NCBI GenBank assembly: GCA_030068075.1
Contig: CM057823.1
Span: forward strand, 15,100,485 to 15,164,484
Reading direction: 5' to 3'
DNA: 64,000 nt
From: Paguma larvata
Lineage: Eukaryota > Chordata > Mammalia > Carnivora > Viverridae
Part shown: positions 23,401 through 35,800 of the stretch, one piece after another
Numbering within the stretch: position 1 is the stretch's first letter
How the letters are laid out: every line of letters starts with the position of its first letter
The notes under the pieces: model-generated
The model's input: the letters and a program-made list of their open reading frames with translations, nothing else
What the model was told of the DNA's origin: nothing
Database searches by the model: none
Program-made: the position numbers and the translations under genes

Positions 23401-26400
23401 TGTACAGAGGAGCGAACGGGCATGAATATCACATATGGTTTGCATATGCACAGCTTACGTAAAGTTTTATTTTTAAATGTGAGGGTGTGACTAAGCATTC
23501 GAAAACGATTTAGACTGCCTCGGAGTTCTTTGATTCCTTCCCCCAAAGTCTTAAGTTTTCTGCAAAGGGAATTTAAGTAGTAACCTTGTTCCAACTTCTT
23601 TTCCTCACAAATGTGTCCTCTCTTCCGCCGGGCAGACCTCTTGCTCTGGTAAGAAATGCTAATGATATGGCCACAGCAAGCAAATAAAAGATTAGGCGCT
23701 GCTAGGGAAAGAATATTACTCATAACTCGGTATACATCCTGTCAATTATTCTGCCCTGATGAATCGTCTGTGACGGGAAACTAGGAAGTGATAAAAGACC
23801 TCCCAACCCCATCTCCTTGAACGGAAGGTGGAGCCTTGAGTGATTGCACACCGGGCACCTTGCCACACGCACCAGCGTGCAGGAGCTGGGTTCATCCATC
23901 ACCCATACCGCTGTAGACAGCCCCTGCTCTGTTATAAAGTATAGGTATAAAAGGATTTGACATCCGGGTCTCAGTAGACAAGTCAAGAGTATAAGAGTCC
24001 AAAATGAATGTCTTGTCCCAAACCAAAATATTAATTAATGAGGGGAGAAGCCCAATCCTTCAAGCAAAATGGTAGCTTTGCCTAGAAAAACATATCTTTG
24101 GTCTATTCTCTTTTTCCAATTTATAAATAGCATGATTGAAACAGAATTTTTTTTCCACCTTTATGAGTATGTCCACGGAGAGTAAGTAACTTAATTTTAG
24201 AATGGCAGACCCGGAATTGCAGGTACCTGCTGGCCTTGATATTGAAGTTCTCACCCGATGAAGGGGCTCCTATAATACCCTGGGGAACGAGTCAGACCCG
24301 GTTGGTCCTTGAAAATTGCCAGGATTATGGACAAATCATGACCTAACTGGGCATGCCATCCTATTTTTGAATGGTTCTGATTATTATTGGAAAAGCGCTT
24401 ATGGTTGGATCGGCTAGGGATTAGACACTTTTGAAAGTTTCCATGTCTCTCACCAAGTACCCACATGCATGAAGCGATAAGACTGGGAGCTTTGTTTTAA
24501 CCAAAAAGAGGGGTGAACAAGAGAGAGAAGAAAATAAAGACTTCAGAGAGTTTCCTACCTAGCCCTTCGGCCTGGTTGGCGCTCCCATGGAAATAAAGAG
24601 TAAGGGCCAGGAGATGAAGGATTCCACGCACAAGCACGCCACTGTGGAAGTCGGTGACCAACTGTGGTTCTCCACGGAGCTCAGCTCTGCTGCAACCCCC
24701 CACCCAGGATGGACAGCTTGGGGAGCAGTGGGGGAAGGAGGGGGGCACCTTCACACAGACATTGAGCCTCGGGTGCGACTCAGTCGGCTGTAGCAAGCAT
24801 GTGGCTCGTGCAAGTTCCTCTGAAGGCAGCTCCTGTGGAAAAGGGCGAGGCAGAGCATAGAATGAACACAGCAGATGTCTCTGGGGGTATGCCGCGGACA
24901 AGCTGGCTATTGGGAAAGCCCCAGAAGTATTTTGGTGGGGAGGAAGCAGGAAGGAGGCCCATGTGTGGAAGTGTGGGCAGAACAGGTTACCCGCGATACT
25001 GACGCTGAAGTGTATCCGGGCTGGGGAGCCACAGCCACGTTGGGGCCATAATTATGCGCAGGCAGGCTCCTTCCCAGGCAACAGGGGCTAATGAAATTCC
25101 TCCTCGTTTCCCCAGCCTGCGAGGACCAAATGTGTTACCGACTCTCCGCATGGTGTCTTTCAGTCACAAATTGCTCTTGTCAATAGACATAATTAACGAC
25201 TTCTATTTTTTTCACAATAGAAAACATTTTTGAATCTTCAGCAGGAGGAGCAGTGAGAAGCCCTGCAGTAAGGTTAAAAGCTGTCACTTAAAGGAAGACT
25301 GACCACGTAATGTCTCATGGAAACCAGGACACTTTTGAGAGTGAAAGATGATGTTATTAGTTATTATGGCGGGACGAGAGATGATTACAGGGATCGTTTG
25401 AATAAATTGGGTCACAAGGATACCCTACCTAAAGGTGATTGGTGAGACATATGCAGGCACTAAAATCGAGTGGCAGTACCTGTATTTCTCAAACAGCCTG
25501 GAACACAGCCTAAATAGAGGTCAGCCATCTTGAAGCCTACCTCTGCCTGCTGACACCAACCCTCCCCATCACCACCAATAACAAAGGGGTGGGGGGAGTG
25601 CAGACTCTTCCAGAAACCTCAAAGAATAATATAGATATTTCTTACAGATATTTTTGAAAGGGGGGCTCTGCGCTCTTAAGGAGTGCTTTAGGCACATAGC
25701 CAAGCATCTACAAATTCTTCCTCCCGCCTCAGTCTCCCCGAAGTCTTCACTGTGGCAGCCTCCCGGTCACCCCCGCCGTGTCCTTCCTCCCTCCACACAA
25801 TCGTCTCACAACTGTTCACTGTCTCTTTCTGCTCTCGCCCCACAAATCGGTCCTCTTTCCTTCTGTCCACCCTTCCCTGTCACTGAAAACAGGCGAGGAA
25901 AGCGGGCTATCGTGAACACGCATGCATTAATTTGTCGAGTGCATTCATGACATCTTTTGGGTCCTCATTATAATAAAGATAAAAATTTACGTTAGGGAAA
26001 GAGATGACCCCAGTGTCGGACATGCTGGGGGAGGCGGAATTCAGATGGAAGGAAGAGAAACACAGGAACTATCACTGAGCACAGGCCTGGGATGGGTGCT
26101 TTATCCACATGGTGTGAAAACGGGCACTTCCTGTCTTGGTTTGTCTGACGCACGAAGACAGTGGCTGCCGTGCGCCAGGTGCACTGTGAGACGCACGATC
26201 CCGTGCAAATTTTAAACCACGTTGGACAACTCACCTCTGCTAAGGGTCACAAGAATTGTGTGGTTGGAGACTGAAGGGATTCGTGGAGTTATTTATTCGG
26301 AGATTGCTGCTGGGATGTTACAAATTCCGCCCACGCCTCTTGCCGCTAGCGCAGGGGGGGCTTCTCGAGACCGCTGAGCAAACTCGCGTCCTGGCATTAG

Positions 26401-26769
26401 ACAGAGCGGACTTGGATTTGACCCATGGCTGAGGAATGAAAGGTCCGGAAGTACCTGGCTAGGCGTTCTGATGGCAGAGTGAAGGAGACTGCAGGCTGGG
26501 GCCTGGCCGCTCAGCTTTTTGGGTGGGCAGATCATTCAGGAGCGTTTCCCATTGGCCTGATCTGGTGAGCCCATAACGAAGAGAAGGAATGAAGACTTTT
26601 CTCCGAACCTGTTCGCAGGGCCTCGGGAAAAGCACTAGCCTTCAGGAGAGGAGAAGCTAGAGGCACTCTCCTCTTTCCAGGCTTGAGAAGGGGGTGAGCA
26701 ACCACAAAATGCTTTCCATTTGCCCAGGGCGAGGGGACCCAGCATGGAAGCTGCCCAAGGCTGGAGAGA
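20487..26769. other. Unique non-coding DNA, transposon-poor
   Basis: No SINE or L1 is seen. Contains a pyrimidine run (about 22905-22937), an alternating purine-pyrimidine stretch (22513-22539) and a TAAT-rich patch (25,030-25,300). The longest frame (20939-21499, minus, 186 codons) starts at TTG and has no recognisable domain, so it is not called. Confidence 0.5.
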
Positions 26770-26953
26770 CCGGGCCTGGCAAACTAGGGCCAGCAGGCTG
26801 GCTGCCTGTTTCCGTAAATACGTATTTACTGGAACACAGCCGAGCCTCAACTCTCCATAGCAGAATTCAGTAGCCATGACAAAGACCGTATGGCCTGTGA
26901 AGCCTAATACGTTCACTACCTGGCCTTCTGCAGAAAATGTTTGCTGATGGCTG
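26770..26953 (+). mobile_element. MER5A hAT-Charlie DNA transposon
   Basis: Close order match to the MER5A consensus: 'CTGGCAAACTAGGGCC', 'CTGCCTGTTTCCGTAAATA', 'ACTGGAACACAGCC', 'GACAAAGACCGTATGGCCTGTGAAGCCTAA', 'CACTACCTGGCCTTCTGCAGAAAATGTTTGCTGA'. Near full length for this short non-autonomous element. Confidence 0.85.
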
Positions 26954-29440
26954 GGAAAGAGTCTCAGCAAACTCTCAGGAATGCCCCAGCAGGGGAAAGA
27001 GCCAGACTTCAACCATTTTCACACTCGGAGAACGAACGACCGTCTGAGGACTTCCCCCTGCTTCTCGCTCTCCCTGTATCAACCTGACAGGGTCAGAAAG
27101 CTCTGTGGCAGGAGAGACAGAATTGAGCCAGCCCTCCGTCCCCGAGGGGTCGGTCCTCAGAAGCCTCATCTTGGGTGTATGCACGGGAGGCATGGACAGT
27201 GTGGGAGTTTTACTCTTAGATTTAAAATTTTGCTTCTTATGGAGGCCTTGGCACTAAAAATTACTAATGTTGAGAGCACACTGATAACAAGTAAGTGTAT
27301 TTTTCATTCAGAGGCGAGGAAAGAACTTCCACCACTGAACAAAGGTACAGGAACAGCGGGAGGGGAAAAAAATGAATTTAGCTTTAAGCTAACGCCCTGA
27401 GAGTCCGGCCTGTTTAATATATTTGCTGGTTGTGCATCCATGTCTTCGAGAAGAAAGCCAGATTCTGGCTGGAACTCTTCCCCTCTTTATATTAGACAGC
27501 ACAGTGTTCAGCCTTTCCAGAATTCCATTTTCTCATCTGCAGAGTCAGAGTCGGACCAGCACTAGATGATAATACTACTGACCCTTACTGATGATAATCC
27601 ATGACCCCAGAGCTTGGTGGACATCCTTCGAGATGGATGGTGGCTCTTGGGGACTCTTTTGCAGGGGCGTACGTGACGATTGCTGTAGCCTGTGCGTAAC
27701 TTGGATCTAAATGCTGAGGGAATGGCCCACAGCGTGTCCTCACCCTCATCTCTAAGGTGGTCCTTGAGTGCTTCCTGACTACCCGAGCCTCTATCATTAC
27801 GTGGGATAAAAGGAGCCGGGGTCCAGACGCCTTCATGTAAGGCCTTATGTTTATCTGGCCAGGAGTTAGGTGTGGTTACTGTTTGCTATAGCTGTGCTGT
27901 CTGAAGTTAAAATTCCCTTAAGTGTCCTTGCTTTGGTGTCCCTCCCTTGTTGTCTTTGGGTTTTCCTAAAAACTCCATAAACAGAGTCCGAGGTTTGCAG
28001 TTCTTTAGCAGTGTCCCCCTGTTACGATACAGGAGCCCCACTGATGTGTTGGTGAGGTGTAGGAGTAGGGGAGGCGTTTATAATGCCGTGATTAGGCCTC
28101 GGTCTGTCAGTGAGGCAGCTGGAGTGGGTGAGGCTAGTGGGCGAGGCTTTGCTAAAATAGTTTCCCTTCGGGCATTCCTTATTAAGGAGAACAGAATGCT
28201 TTGGGTATATTTCAAAATACTTACCCTGCCAGAAACACAAGGAGATTTCTTCAGCCTTCACAAGGAAAACTTGGCAAAGCTCCTGGAGGTCAGATTCATG
28301 AAAGCGTGGAGGTCCAGTCTTAGGGGGAGGTTTTGACTCTCAAAGTAAACCATGACTCTCTCTACCGACCTGTCTGTCTCTCCAGTTTTGGGGCCAGCAG
28401 TTGGCTAATGACCTCCCTTCTCTGAGGGATCTAAGAAGCCGTTGACCTTCTCTTTGCTCCGATTTTTCTTGTAAAGACAGGAATGCTGAGTTTCAAGCTC
28501 TTCACATGTCTGACCAGAAACCAGAAGTCTTCTCACTTGGACAGGACCACGGAAATCATGGAGAGTCTACAATTTTGGGCCTAGAAAATGGCCATTTCAT
28601 GGGTTCCACCAAGCTCAAGCAAAGGAAGAAAATTAAGAGTTCAGGGAGATTGCCAAATTTGAGATTCAGAGTGCACTTATGGGTACCCTGGAATTGTTTT
28701 AAAGATTGATTATGATGTTTTGTGTTACAATTCAGTTTTGGAAATTCGGTTATATAAATCTCTAAAGCAATTTTCTGAGTACTGTTTCATAGGGAATTCT
28801 TACTCCAAGTCCTTCAAGCAATACCTGACACATATTTTATTTTAAAAATTATAATCACTTTTAGCACTTTAGACTTCACACAGATTTTTACATACATCTT
28901 CTCAGGGGTAGGTAGAATCTCAAAGGTGATATGTCTTTCCCTCAAGCACTTCAAAACTTCCTTGTAGCACTGGGGCCAGTACGGTGCTGCTGTTCTCTAA
29001 CAGATTACTTGTGGAGGGCGTGCATTTGCAAACCCAAATTCAGGTACACCAGGAACATATCCATTTCGTTAACTTAAAGCAATTCTGATTCGAGATTTTC
29101 ATTCTGAGGGGACAAGTAGAAAATGCCATTTCTACCTTTCCAAGTGCCCATCTCTCCTCTCTGGGCTGCAAAGAGCCCAGAAGGCCTGAATGGTATTCAA
29201 AAGGGAGAGGAACCTACCTGGTGTTTTCAGCCCATTCTGGCTGCCCCTGATCACACATTTCTCTGAGCCTGTGAGCCCTAGACATGAACACACCCTCAGT
29301 TCAAGCTTACCTTCTTCTTGCTTTGCCTCAAAGCATAGGTATCTAGTTACACCACGCAGATTTATTCCCAGAGGCACTGCCAACATGGGAGTGTGGTCTC
29401 CAATACATTCGTGCCTTATAACCTCACTACAGAAAGAACG
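26954..29440. other. Unique non-coding DNA
   Basis: No gene recognised. The stretch at 27.95-28.40 kb has the texture of an old LTR or other dispersed repeat but I could not assign a family. Confidence 0.4.
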
Positions 29441-29569
29441 AGAAGGAAGGGAGGGAGGGAGGACGGAAGGGAGGGAGGGAGGGAGGAAGGGAGGGAGGAA
29501 GGAAGGAAGGAAGGAAGGAAGGAAGGAAGGAAGGAAGGAAGGAAGGAAGGAAGGAAGGAAGGAAGGAAA
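29441..29569 (+). repeat. GGAA/GGGA microsatellite
   Basis: A mixed GGGA/GGAA run ends in a pure block of about 18 consecutive GGAA units (29497-29568). Apparent reading frames through it (Arg-Lys-Glu-Gly on plus, Leu-Pro-Ser-Phe on minus) are repeat artefacts. Confidence 0.97.
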
Positions 29570-31399
29570 CAACAATAATAACAGAAAGAGTTTCTTCCCT
29601 CCCTGGGACGCAGATTATCTTGTCTTCAGTGAGCTCCAACTTTTGTAAAAGATAAGTGGAGACATTACCCTCCATGAGCTCCTGCTTTCTGCCCTGCCAA
29701 AGGCACCTGCCGCAGGGGTCAGTGTCTGGAAGCTGTGAACACCAGAGGGAAACAGGAAGAAGAAACGCATTTTAATCTTTCAGTGAGTTGTCCTGCCACA
29801 CATCCTTCAGTTAAGAAACGAAAACCCACCCACAATAATTTCTCGATTGTATTTGAGGCAATATAACTCTAAAAATCCTTCCCTTCATTTCCTAGATTTG
29901 AATATTAAACATCGAAGGCACGTGATGGAGCGGCGCAAAGCAAATGAGTCTGCGGAGCGATACCGAGTGACACTCAGAGAAAGGTCAGTAGGTTTCCTCC
30001 GCGCAACGTCATCAAAGACAAGCACGTAACAATACGTGATTCAAGAAGTGGGATGAATGAGATAAACATTACCTCGACGTTCAGACAGAGCTGCACACGT
30101 AGAGTTTTAACAAGTTAAAATGACACAATTAGCTTGATAAAAAGAAAACTCTGAGGTAGATTCCGACAGAAAGTTAGAATACTGAGAACAAACGAGAAAG
30201 GAACGAAGGCATGAAGAGGAAGGAATGAAGCCCTATGTGTGACTCAAATAATTCTGTATTAAAGAAATTTTTGATATTATGCTTTAGTTGCCGTTGAGTT
30301 TTCGTCTGTAGGAGTTAAAAATGTTTCCTAAATCAAGGGAGTGGCAGGTCTAGACAGAGGACACTTTTCATGACTTAAAGGTCATATATTTCAAATGACC
30401 TTACCTTGAGTGTCATTTCAAAGTTATGTAATACCTATCACAGTCAGATATCAGTGATCAATAGACCAGTGTCCTATCAAATGTAGAGATGTTTATGCTT
30501 TTAGGTTACTGGCATGTACCTGCCTTTTCTCTTCATGCCTTCATTTCTGTCTTTGGCAAGCAGTCATTAGTAAGTATAATCATTAAATTATTCAGTAGCC
30601 CAGAAATTCACTGAAGCATGTGCTTTTCATTTTATATTTGCACTGGAGAACAGCCCCTGAATTCTTGCCGCTGGATATGACAGACATTCAGTCAAAGCAA
30701 AAGTCTAGCTGAGAATGCTTTCGGGGTATCAGGAGAGGCTAGAAGCAGGGTATGAGGGTGAGGCAATTCACTTAAGACACTGAAATCATTCATGTGGTAG
30801 GGCTTGGCCCTGTAAAATGTTAGATTTCCTTGAGCAAGCCAACAAGCACACACATACAGAAGACGGGTTCCATTTCTGGAAATAAGGCAGACAAGATATT
30901 CAGATTAATCTCTTTAAATATAACTCATCTAAAAATACTAGACGTGCATTTATATACACATACATGTATGGGTGGATAGGTCATAGATAGACAGATGTAT
31001 ATTATATGACTTAGTTGGTCAAAGTAAAGAAATTCTTTAGTGTCCAGAAATGACGAGAAATCTTGAATCCATGGTACATGCACTAGCATTGAGTTTTCTC
31101 CGGAGGCATTTTGGTGGCCTGGTGACAGAGAACCTGAAATTTAACAATCCATGTATAGAGATTGAGAGACAAAGCCCAGAGCCCGAACATTGCAAGAGCT
31201 CAGTAAAGAGCTCCCTTTCGTAAAACTGTATTTCCATGAGTGACATGATCAGTCAGAACCAAAAACTTGTTTGGAGAGAAAAATATCGAGCGGAATTGCT
31301 TATATTGTTTTTGGTTGCAATATGACTAGAAGAAAGTAGGAAAACCCTTTGTGAAAATTTCTAACCTCAAAACCATATTAACAAATATTTAAGACCAGA
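29570..31399. other. Unique non-coding DNA with one exon-like segment
   Basis: No repeat recognised. The segment 29,896-29,983 is preceded by a pyrimidine tract and AG and followed by a GTCAGT donor-like site. It is described as a finding, not called as an exon. Confidence 0.4.
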
Positions 31400-32705
31400 A
31401 TTTCTACCATTCGTGTTGTGCGAAAAACTGTAAGTTTACATTTAACATGATTCTGAGCTTAGGGACCCTAAGGGAGTGGTGTTCCCAGACCTCTGGCCGG
31501 AAGTTCACCCTGTAAAACCAGACCTCCCTCCCACAGATGAGGAGGGAGGATGAATGCTGTTACAAGGAAGATTCAGCAGAAACAGGAAACTGTAGAGTCA
31601 AAGATGCAAAGATGATAGATATTGGAATTGTCAAAGAATAGAAAATAAGTATGTTTAATATGCTTAAGGGGAAAAAAGGCAAATAGAATGACAATGTAGT
31701 AAGAGACTATGAAGATTGATCAGATTGGCTTGAAAAAGAACCAAATGAGTACATTAAGACGAAAAACTGGAAAATGGAAGCTTAATGACTGGATACATAG
31801 TCAATTATGGGGAAAGAGAGATGGTGAAATTTCCCAGATGACAGCACAGACAAACATGGGAATGGAAAGTTGGAACGATGAAGAGATGTGGATATCGAAG
31901 CAAAATCAGCCAACGTGAAAATACATTTAATGCTTTCTGGGCGCCTGGCTGGCTCAGTCGGTTAAGTGTCCAACTTCGGCTCAGGTCATGATCTCACCAT
32001 TTGTGAGTTTGAGACCCACATTGGGCTCTGTGCTGACAGCTTGGAGCCTGCTTTGGATTCTGTTTCCCTCTCACTCTGCCTCTCCCTTGCTAGTACTCTG
32101 TCTCTCTCTCTCCAAAAAATAAATAAACATTAAAAAAATATATCTAATGCTTTCTAAAGGGGAAACGAGAGCGAAGGAAAGAAGCATTTGGAAAGATAGT
32201 AACTGGGAATTTTCTAGGACTGATGGAAAAATCGTATCCTGCAGTCCTGGAAACCCAACCAAACCCAAGCAGAGTATATAAAAAGAAATTCAACTCTAAG
32301 GCATATAATAAAATCGCAGACTGCTATAGATATCTTCAAAATAGCCAAAGGGAAAGGATAGCTTGCCCATTAATTGGCTAACTACATAATTTATCACTCA
32401 AACCAGGATGATTTTGAGAAGGAAAGGGAATGCTATCCCAGTAGAAACCAGGACCACAGGTGTAGCCTGGGTCCGGACCAGGTACATGAGAGTGCCTGGT
32501 CACAAATCTATAGAAGAATAACGATTCAATTGACTGTAAGGACAAGGAGCACCAGGAAGACAGTGGATAGGATCTTCGAAGTGCTGAAAAACTTGTTCAA
32601 CTAGAATTGCATATCACCAAAACCTCTTTTAAAAGTAAGGGTTAAAAAAAAAAAGACGTGTTTAAAATAAGCGAACACTGAATGGTCATGATCAACAGAC
32701 GCGAT
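31400..32705 (+). mobile_element. Old L1M/HAL1-like element, left part
   Basis: Old L1-like DNA in plus orientation, with A-rich text such as 'CAAAATAGCCAAAGGGAAAGGATAGCTTGCCCATTAATTGGC', 'GACAGTGGATAGGATCTTCGAAGTGCTGAAAAACTTGTTCAACTAGAATTG'. This resembles the ORF1-region text of L1M5/HAL1. The reading frames are broken. It continues at 38,462 beyond the young L1. A SINE is inserted at 31,939. The left boundary is uncertain. Confidence 0.55.
31939..32144 (+). mobile_element. SINEC, plus orientation
   Basis: Head GGGCGCCTGGCTGGCTCAG, B-box-like GTGAGTTTGAGACCC (mutated), CT body and AAATAAATAAACATT tail. The 11-bp duplication TAATGCTTTCT is at 31928-31938 and 32145-32155. Confidence 0.95.
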
Positions 32706-32723
32706 CTAAAGTAACTTTCTTCT
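32706..32723. repeat. Left target-site duplication of the full-length L1
   Basis: CTAAAGTAACTTTCTTCT, repeated exactly at 38444-38461. Eighteen matching bases with no substitution imply a young insertion. The last bases merge with the poly-T, so the exact end is ambiguous by one or two bases. Confidence 0.95.
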
Positions 32724-32755
32724 TTTTTTTTTTTTTTTTTTTTTTGTTATAATAG

Positions 32756-32761
32756 TTTATT
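32756..32761 (-). promoter_or_regulatory. L1 polyadenylation signal AATAAA
   Basis: TTTATT on plus is AATAAA in the sense of the element, about 10 nt before the start of the poly(A) tail. Confidence 0.85.
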
Positions 32762-32826
32762 TTCAAATTGGTTTACATATAACACCCAGTGTTCATCCCA
32801 ACATGTGCCCTTTTTAATGCCCATCA

Positions 32827-32855
32827 CCCCCTCTCCCCCCCCCCTCATCCCCCTT
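32827..32855 (-). promoter_or_regulatory. G-rich polypurine tract in the L1 3'UTR
   Basis: C-rich on plus, therefore in the element sense several G runs including one of ten Gs (32835-32844). L1 3'UTRs in mammals commonly carry a G-rich tract able to form a G-quadruplex. This one fits that position, between the ORF2 stop and the poly(A). Confidence 0.75.
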
Positions 32856-32888
32856 ACCCTCAGTTTTTTCTTAGTCTTTGAGAGTCTC

Positions 32889-35800
32889 TTATGTTTTATC
32901 TCCCTCCCTCTCTGTGTCTTTTTTTTCCTTCCCCTCTTCCCCTCCCCCTGGTTTTTGCTTAGTTTCACAAAGTCCACCTATTCGTGGAAACATATGGTAT
33001 CTGTCTCTTTCTGACTGACTTATTTCACTTAACATAATACCCTCCAGTTCCATCCATGTTGCCACACATGGCCAGATTTCATTTTTTCTCATTGCCACGT
33101 AATAGTCCATTGTATATAAGTACCATAACTTCTTTATCCATTCGTCAGTTGATGGGCACTTGGTCTCTTTCCATGATTTGGCTATTGTCGAAAGTGCTGC
33201 TATGAACATTGGGGTACACGTGCTCCTATGCATCAGCATTCCTGTGTCTCTTGGGTAGATTCCTAGCAGGGCTATTGCTGGGTCATAGGGTAGCTCTATT
33301 TTCATTTTTTTGAGGAACCTCCACACCGTTTTCCAGAGTGGCTGCACCAGTTTGCATTCCCACCAACAGTGTAGGAGGGTGCCTACTTCTCCACATCCTC
33401 GCCAGCATCTATAGTTTCCTGATTTGTTCATTTTAGCCACTCTGACTGGTGTGAGGTGGTATCTCAGTGTAGTTTTGATTTGTATTTCCCTGATGCTGAG
33501 TGACATTGAGCATCGTTTCATGTGTCTGTTGGCCATCTGAATGTCCCCTTTGGAGAAGTGTCTATTCATATCTTCCGCCCATTTCTTCACTGGGTTGTTT
33601 GTTTTTCGGGTTTGGAGTTTGGTAAGTTCTTTATAAATTTTAGATATTAGTCCTTTATCCGATATGTCATTTGCGATGATCTTTTCCCATTCCGTTGGTT
33701 GTCTATTCGTTTTGTTGGTTGTTTCTTTTGCTGTGCAGAAGCTTTTTATCTTGATGAGGTCCCAATAGTTCATCTTTGCTTTTAATTCTCTTGCCTTTGG
33801 AGACATGTCGAGTAAGAAATTGGTGCGTCTTAGGTCAAAGAGGCTTTTTCCTGTTTTCTCCTCTAGGATTTTGACGGTTTCCTGCCTCACATTCAGATCT
33901 TTTATCCATTTAGAATTTATTTTTGTGAGTGGTGTAAGAAAGTGGTCTAGTTTCATTCTTTTGCATGTTGCTGTCCAATTCTCCCAGCACCATTTGTTAA
34001 AAAGGCTGTCTTTTTTCCATTGGATACATTTTCCCGCTTTGTCAAAGATTAGTTGGCCATATACTTGCGGGTCCATTTCTGAGTTTTCTATTCTATTCCA
34101 TTGGTCTATGCGTCTGTTTTTGTGCCAATACCATACAGTCTTGATGACCACCGCTTTGTAGTAGAGGTTAAAGTCTGGGATTGTGATGCCTCCCGCCTTG
34201 GTTTTATTCTTCAGTATTATTTTGGCTATTCGAGGTCTTTTGTGGTTCCATACAAATTTTAGGATTGTTTGCTCTAGCTTTGAGAAGAATGCTGGTGCAA
34301 TTTTGATTGGGATTGCATTGAATGTGTAGATTGCTTTGGGTAGTATTGCCATTTTGACGATATTTATTCTTCCAATCCATGAGCATGGGATGTTTTTCCA
34401 TTTCCTTGTGTCTTCCTCAATTTCCTTCATAAGTTTTTTATAGTTTTCAGTGTAGAGGTCTTTCACATCTTTGGTTAGGTTTATTCCTAAGTATTTTATG
34501 GTTTTTGGTGCAATTGTGAAAGGGATTAGCTTCTTTATTTCTCTTTCTGCTGCTTCATTGTTGGTGTATAGAAATGCCACCGATTTCTGTACATTGATTT
34601 TGTATCCTGCAACTTTGCTGAAATCATGAATCAGTTCTAGTAGGCTTTTGGTGGATTCTGTCGGGTTTTCCATGTAAAGTATCATGTCATCTGCAAAAAG
34701 TGAAAGTTTGACTTCCTCCTTGCCAATCTTGATGCCTTTTATTTTGTTTTGTTGTCTGATTGCTGATGCTAAGACTTCCAGCACTATGTTAAATAGCAGT
34801 GGCGAGAGTGGACATCCCTGTCGTGTTCCTGATCTCAGGGGGAAGGCTTTCAATTTTTCCCCATTGAGGATGATATTAGCTGTGGGTTTTTCATATATGG
34901 CTTTTATGATGTTTAAGTATGTTCCTTCTATCCCGACTTTCTCGAGAGTTTTTATTAAGAAAGGATGCTGTATTTTGTCAAATGCTTTTTCTGCATCTAT
35001 TGACAGGATCATATGGTTCTTATCTTTTCTTTTGTTGATGTGATGTATCACGTTGATTGATTTGCGAATATTGAACCAGCCCTGCAACCCAGGGATGAAT
35101 CCTACTTGATCATGGTGGATAATTCTCTTTATATGCTGTTGGATTCGATTTGCTAGTATCTTGTTGAGAATTTTTGCATCCATATTCATCAGGGATATTG
35201 GCCTGTAATTTTCTTTCTTTGCTGGGTCTCTATCTGGTTTGGGAATCAAAGTGATGCTGGCTTCATAGAATGAGTCCGGGAGTTTTCCTTCCGTTTCAAT
35301 TTTTTGGAACAGCTTGAGGAGGATAGGAATTAACTCTGTTTTAAATGTCTGGTAAAATTCCGCAGGAAAGCCATCTGGTCCAGGGCTTTTATTTGCTGGG
35401 AGGTTTTTAATAACTGATTCTATTTCTTCACTAGTTATGGGTCTGTTCAAATTTTCTATTTCTTCCCGTTTGAGTTTTGGTAGCGTGTGGCTATTTAGGA
35501 AGCTGTCCATTTCTTCCAGATTGCCAAGTTTGGTGGCATATAATTTTTCATAGTATTCTCTGATGATTGCTTGTATCTCTGAGGGATTGGTTGTAATTTC
35601 TCCCTTTTCATTCACGATTTTATTTATTTGAGTTCTCTCTCTTTTCTTTTTGAGAAGCCTGGCTAGAGGTTTGTCTATTTTGTTTATTTTTTCAAAGAAC
35701 CAGCTTTTGGTTTCATTGATCTGTTCCACTACCTTTTCTGTCTCCATATGGTTAATTTGTGCTCTGATCTTAGTTATTTCTCTCTTTCTGCTGGGCTTGG

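Noticed and set aside
29132..29675. Frames encoding Leu-Pro-Ser-Phe or Arg-Lys-Glu-Gly repeats
   Set aside because: Produced by the GGAA/GGGA microsatellite, not by a gene.
31709..31918. 69-codon frame in A-rich DNA
   Set aside because: Lies in the decayed old L1-like element and is surrounded by stops. No independent evidence of a gene.
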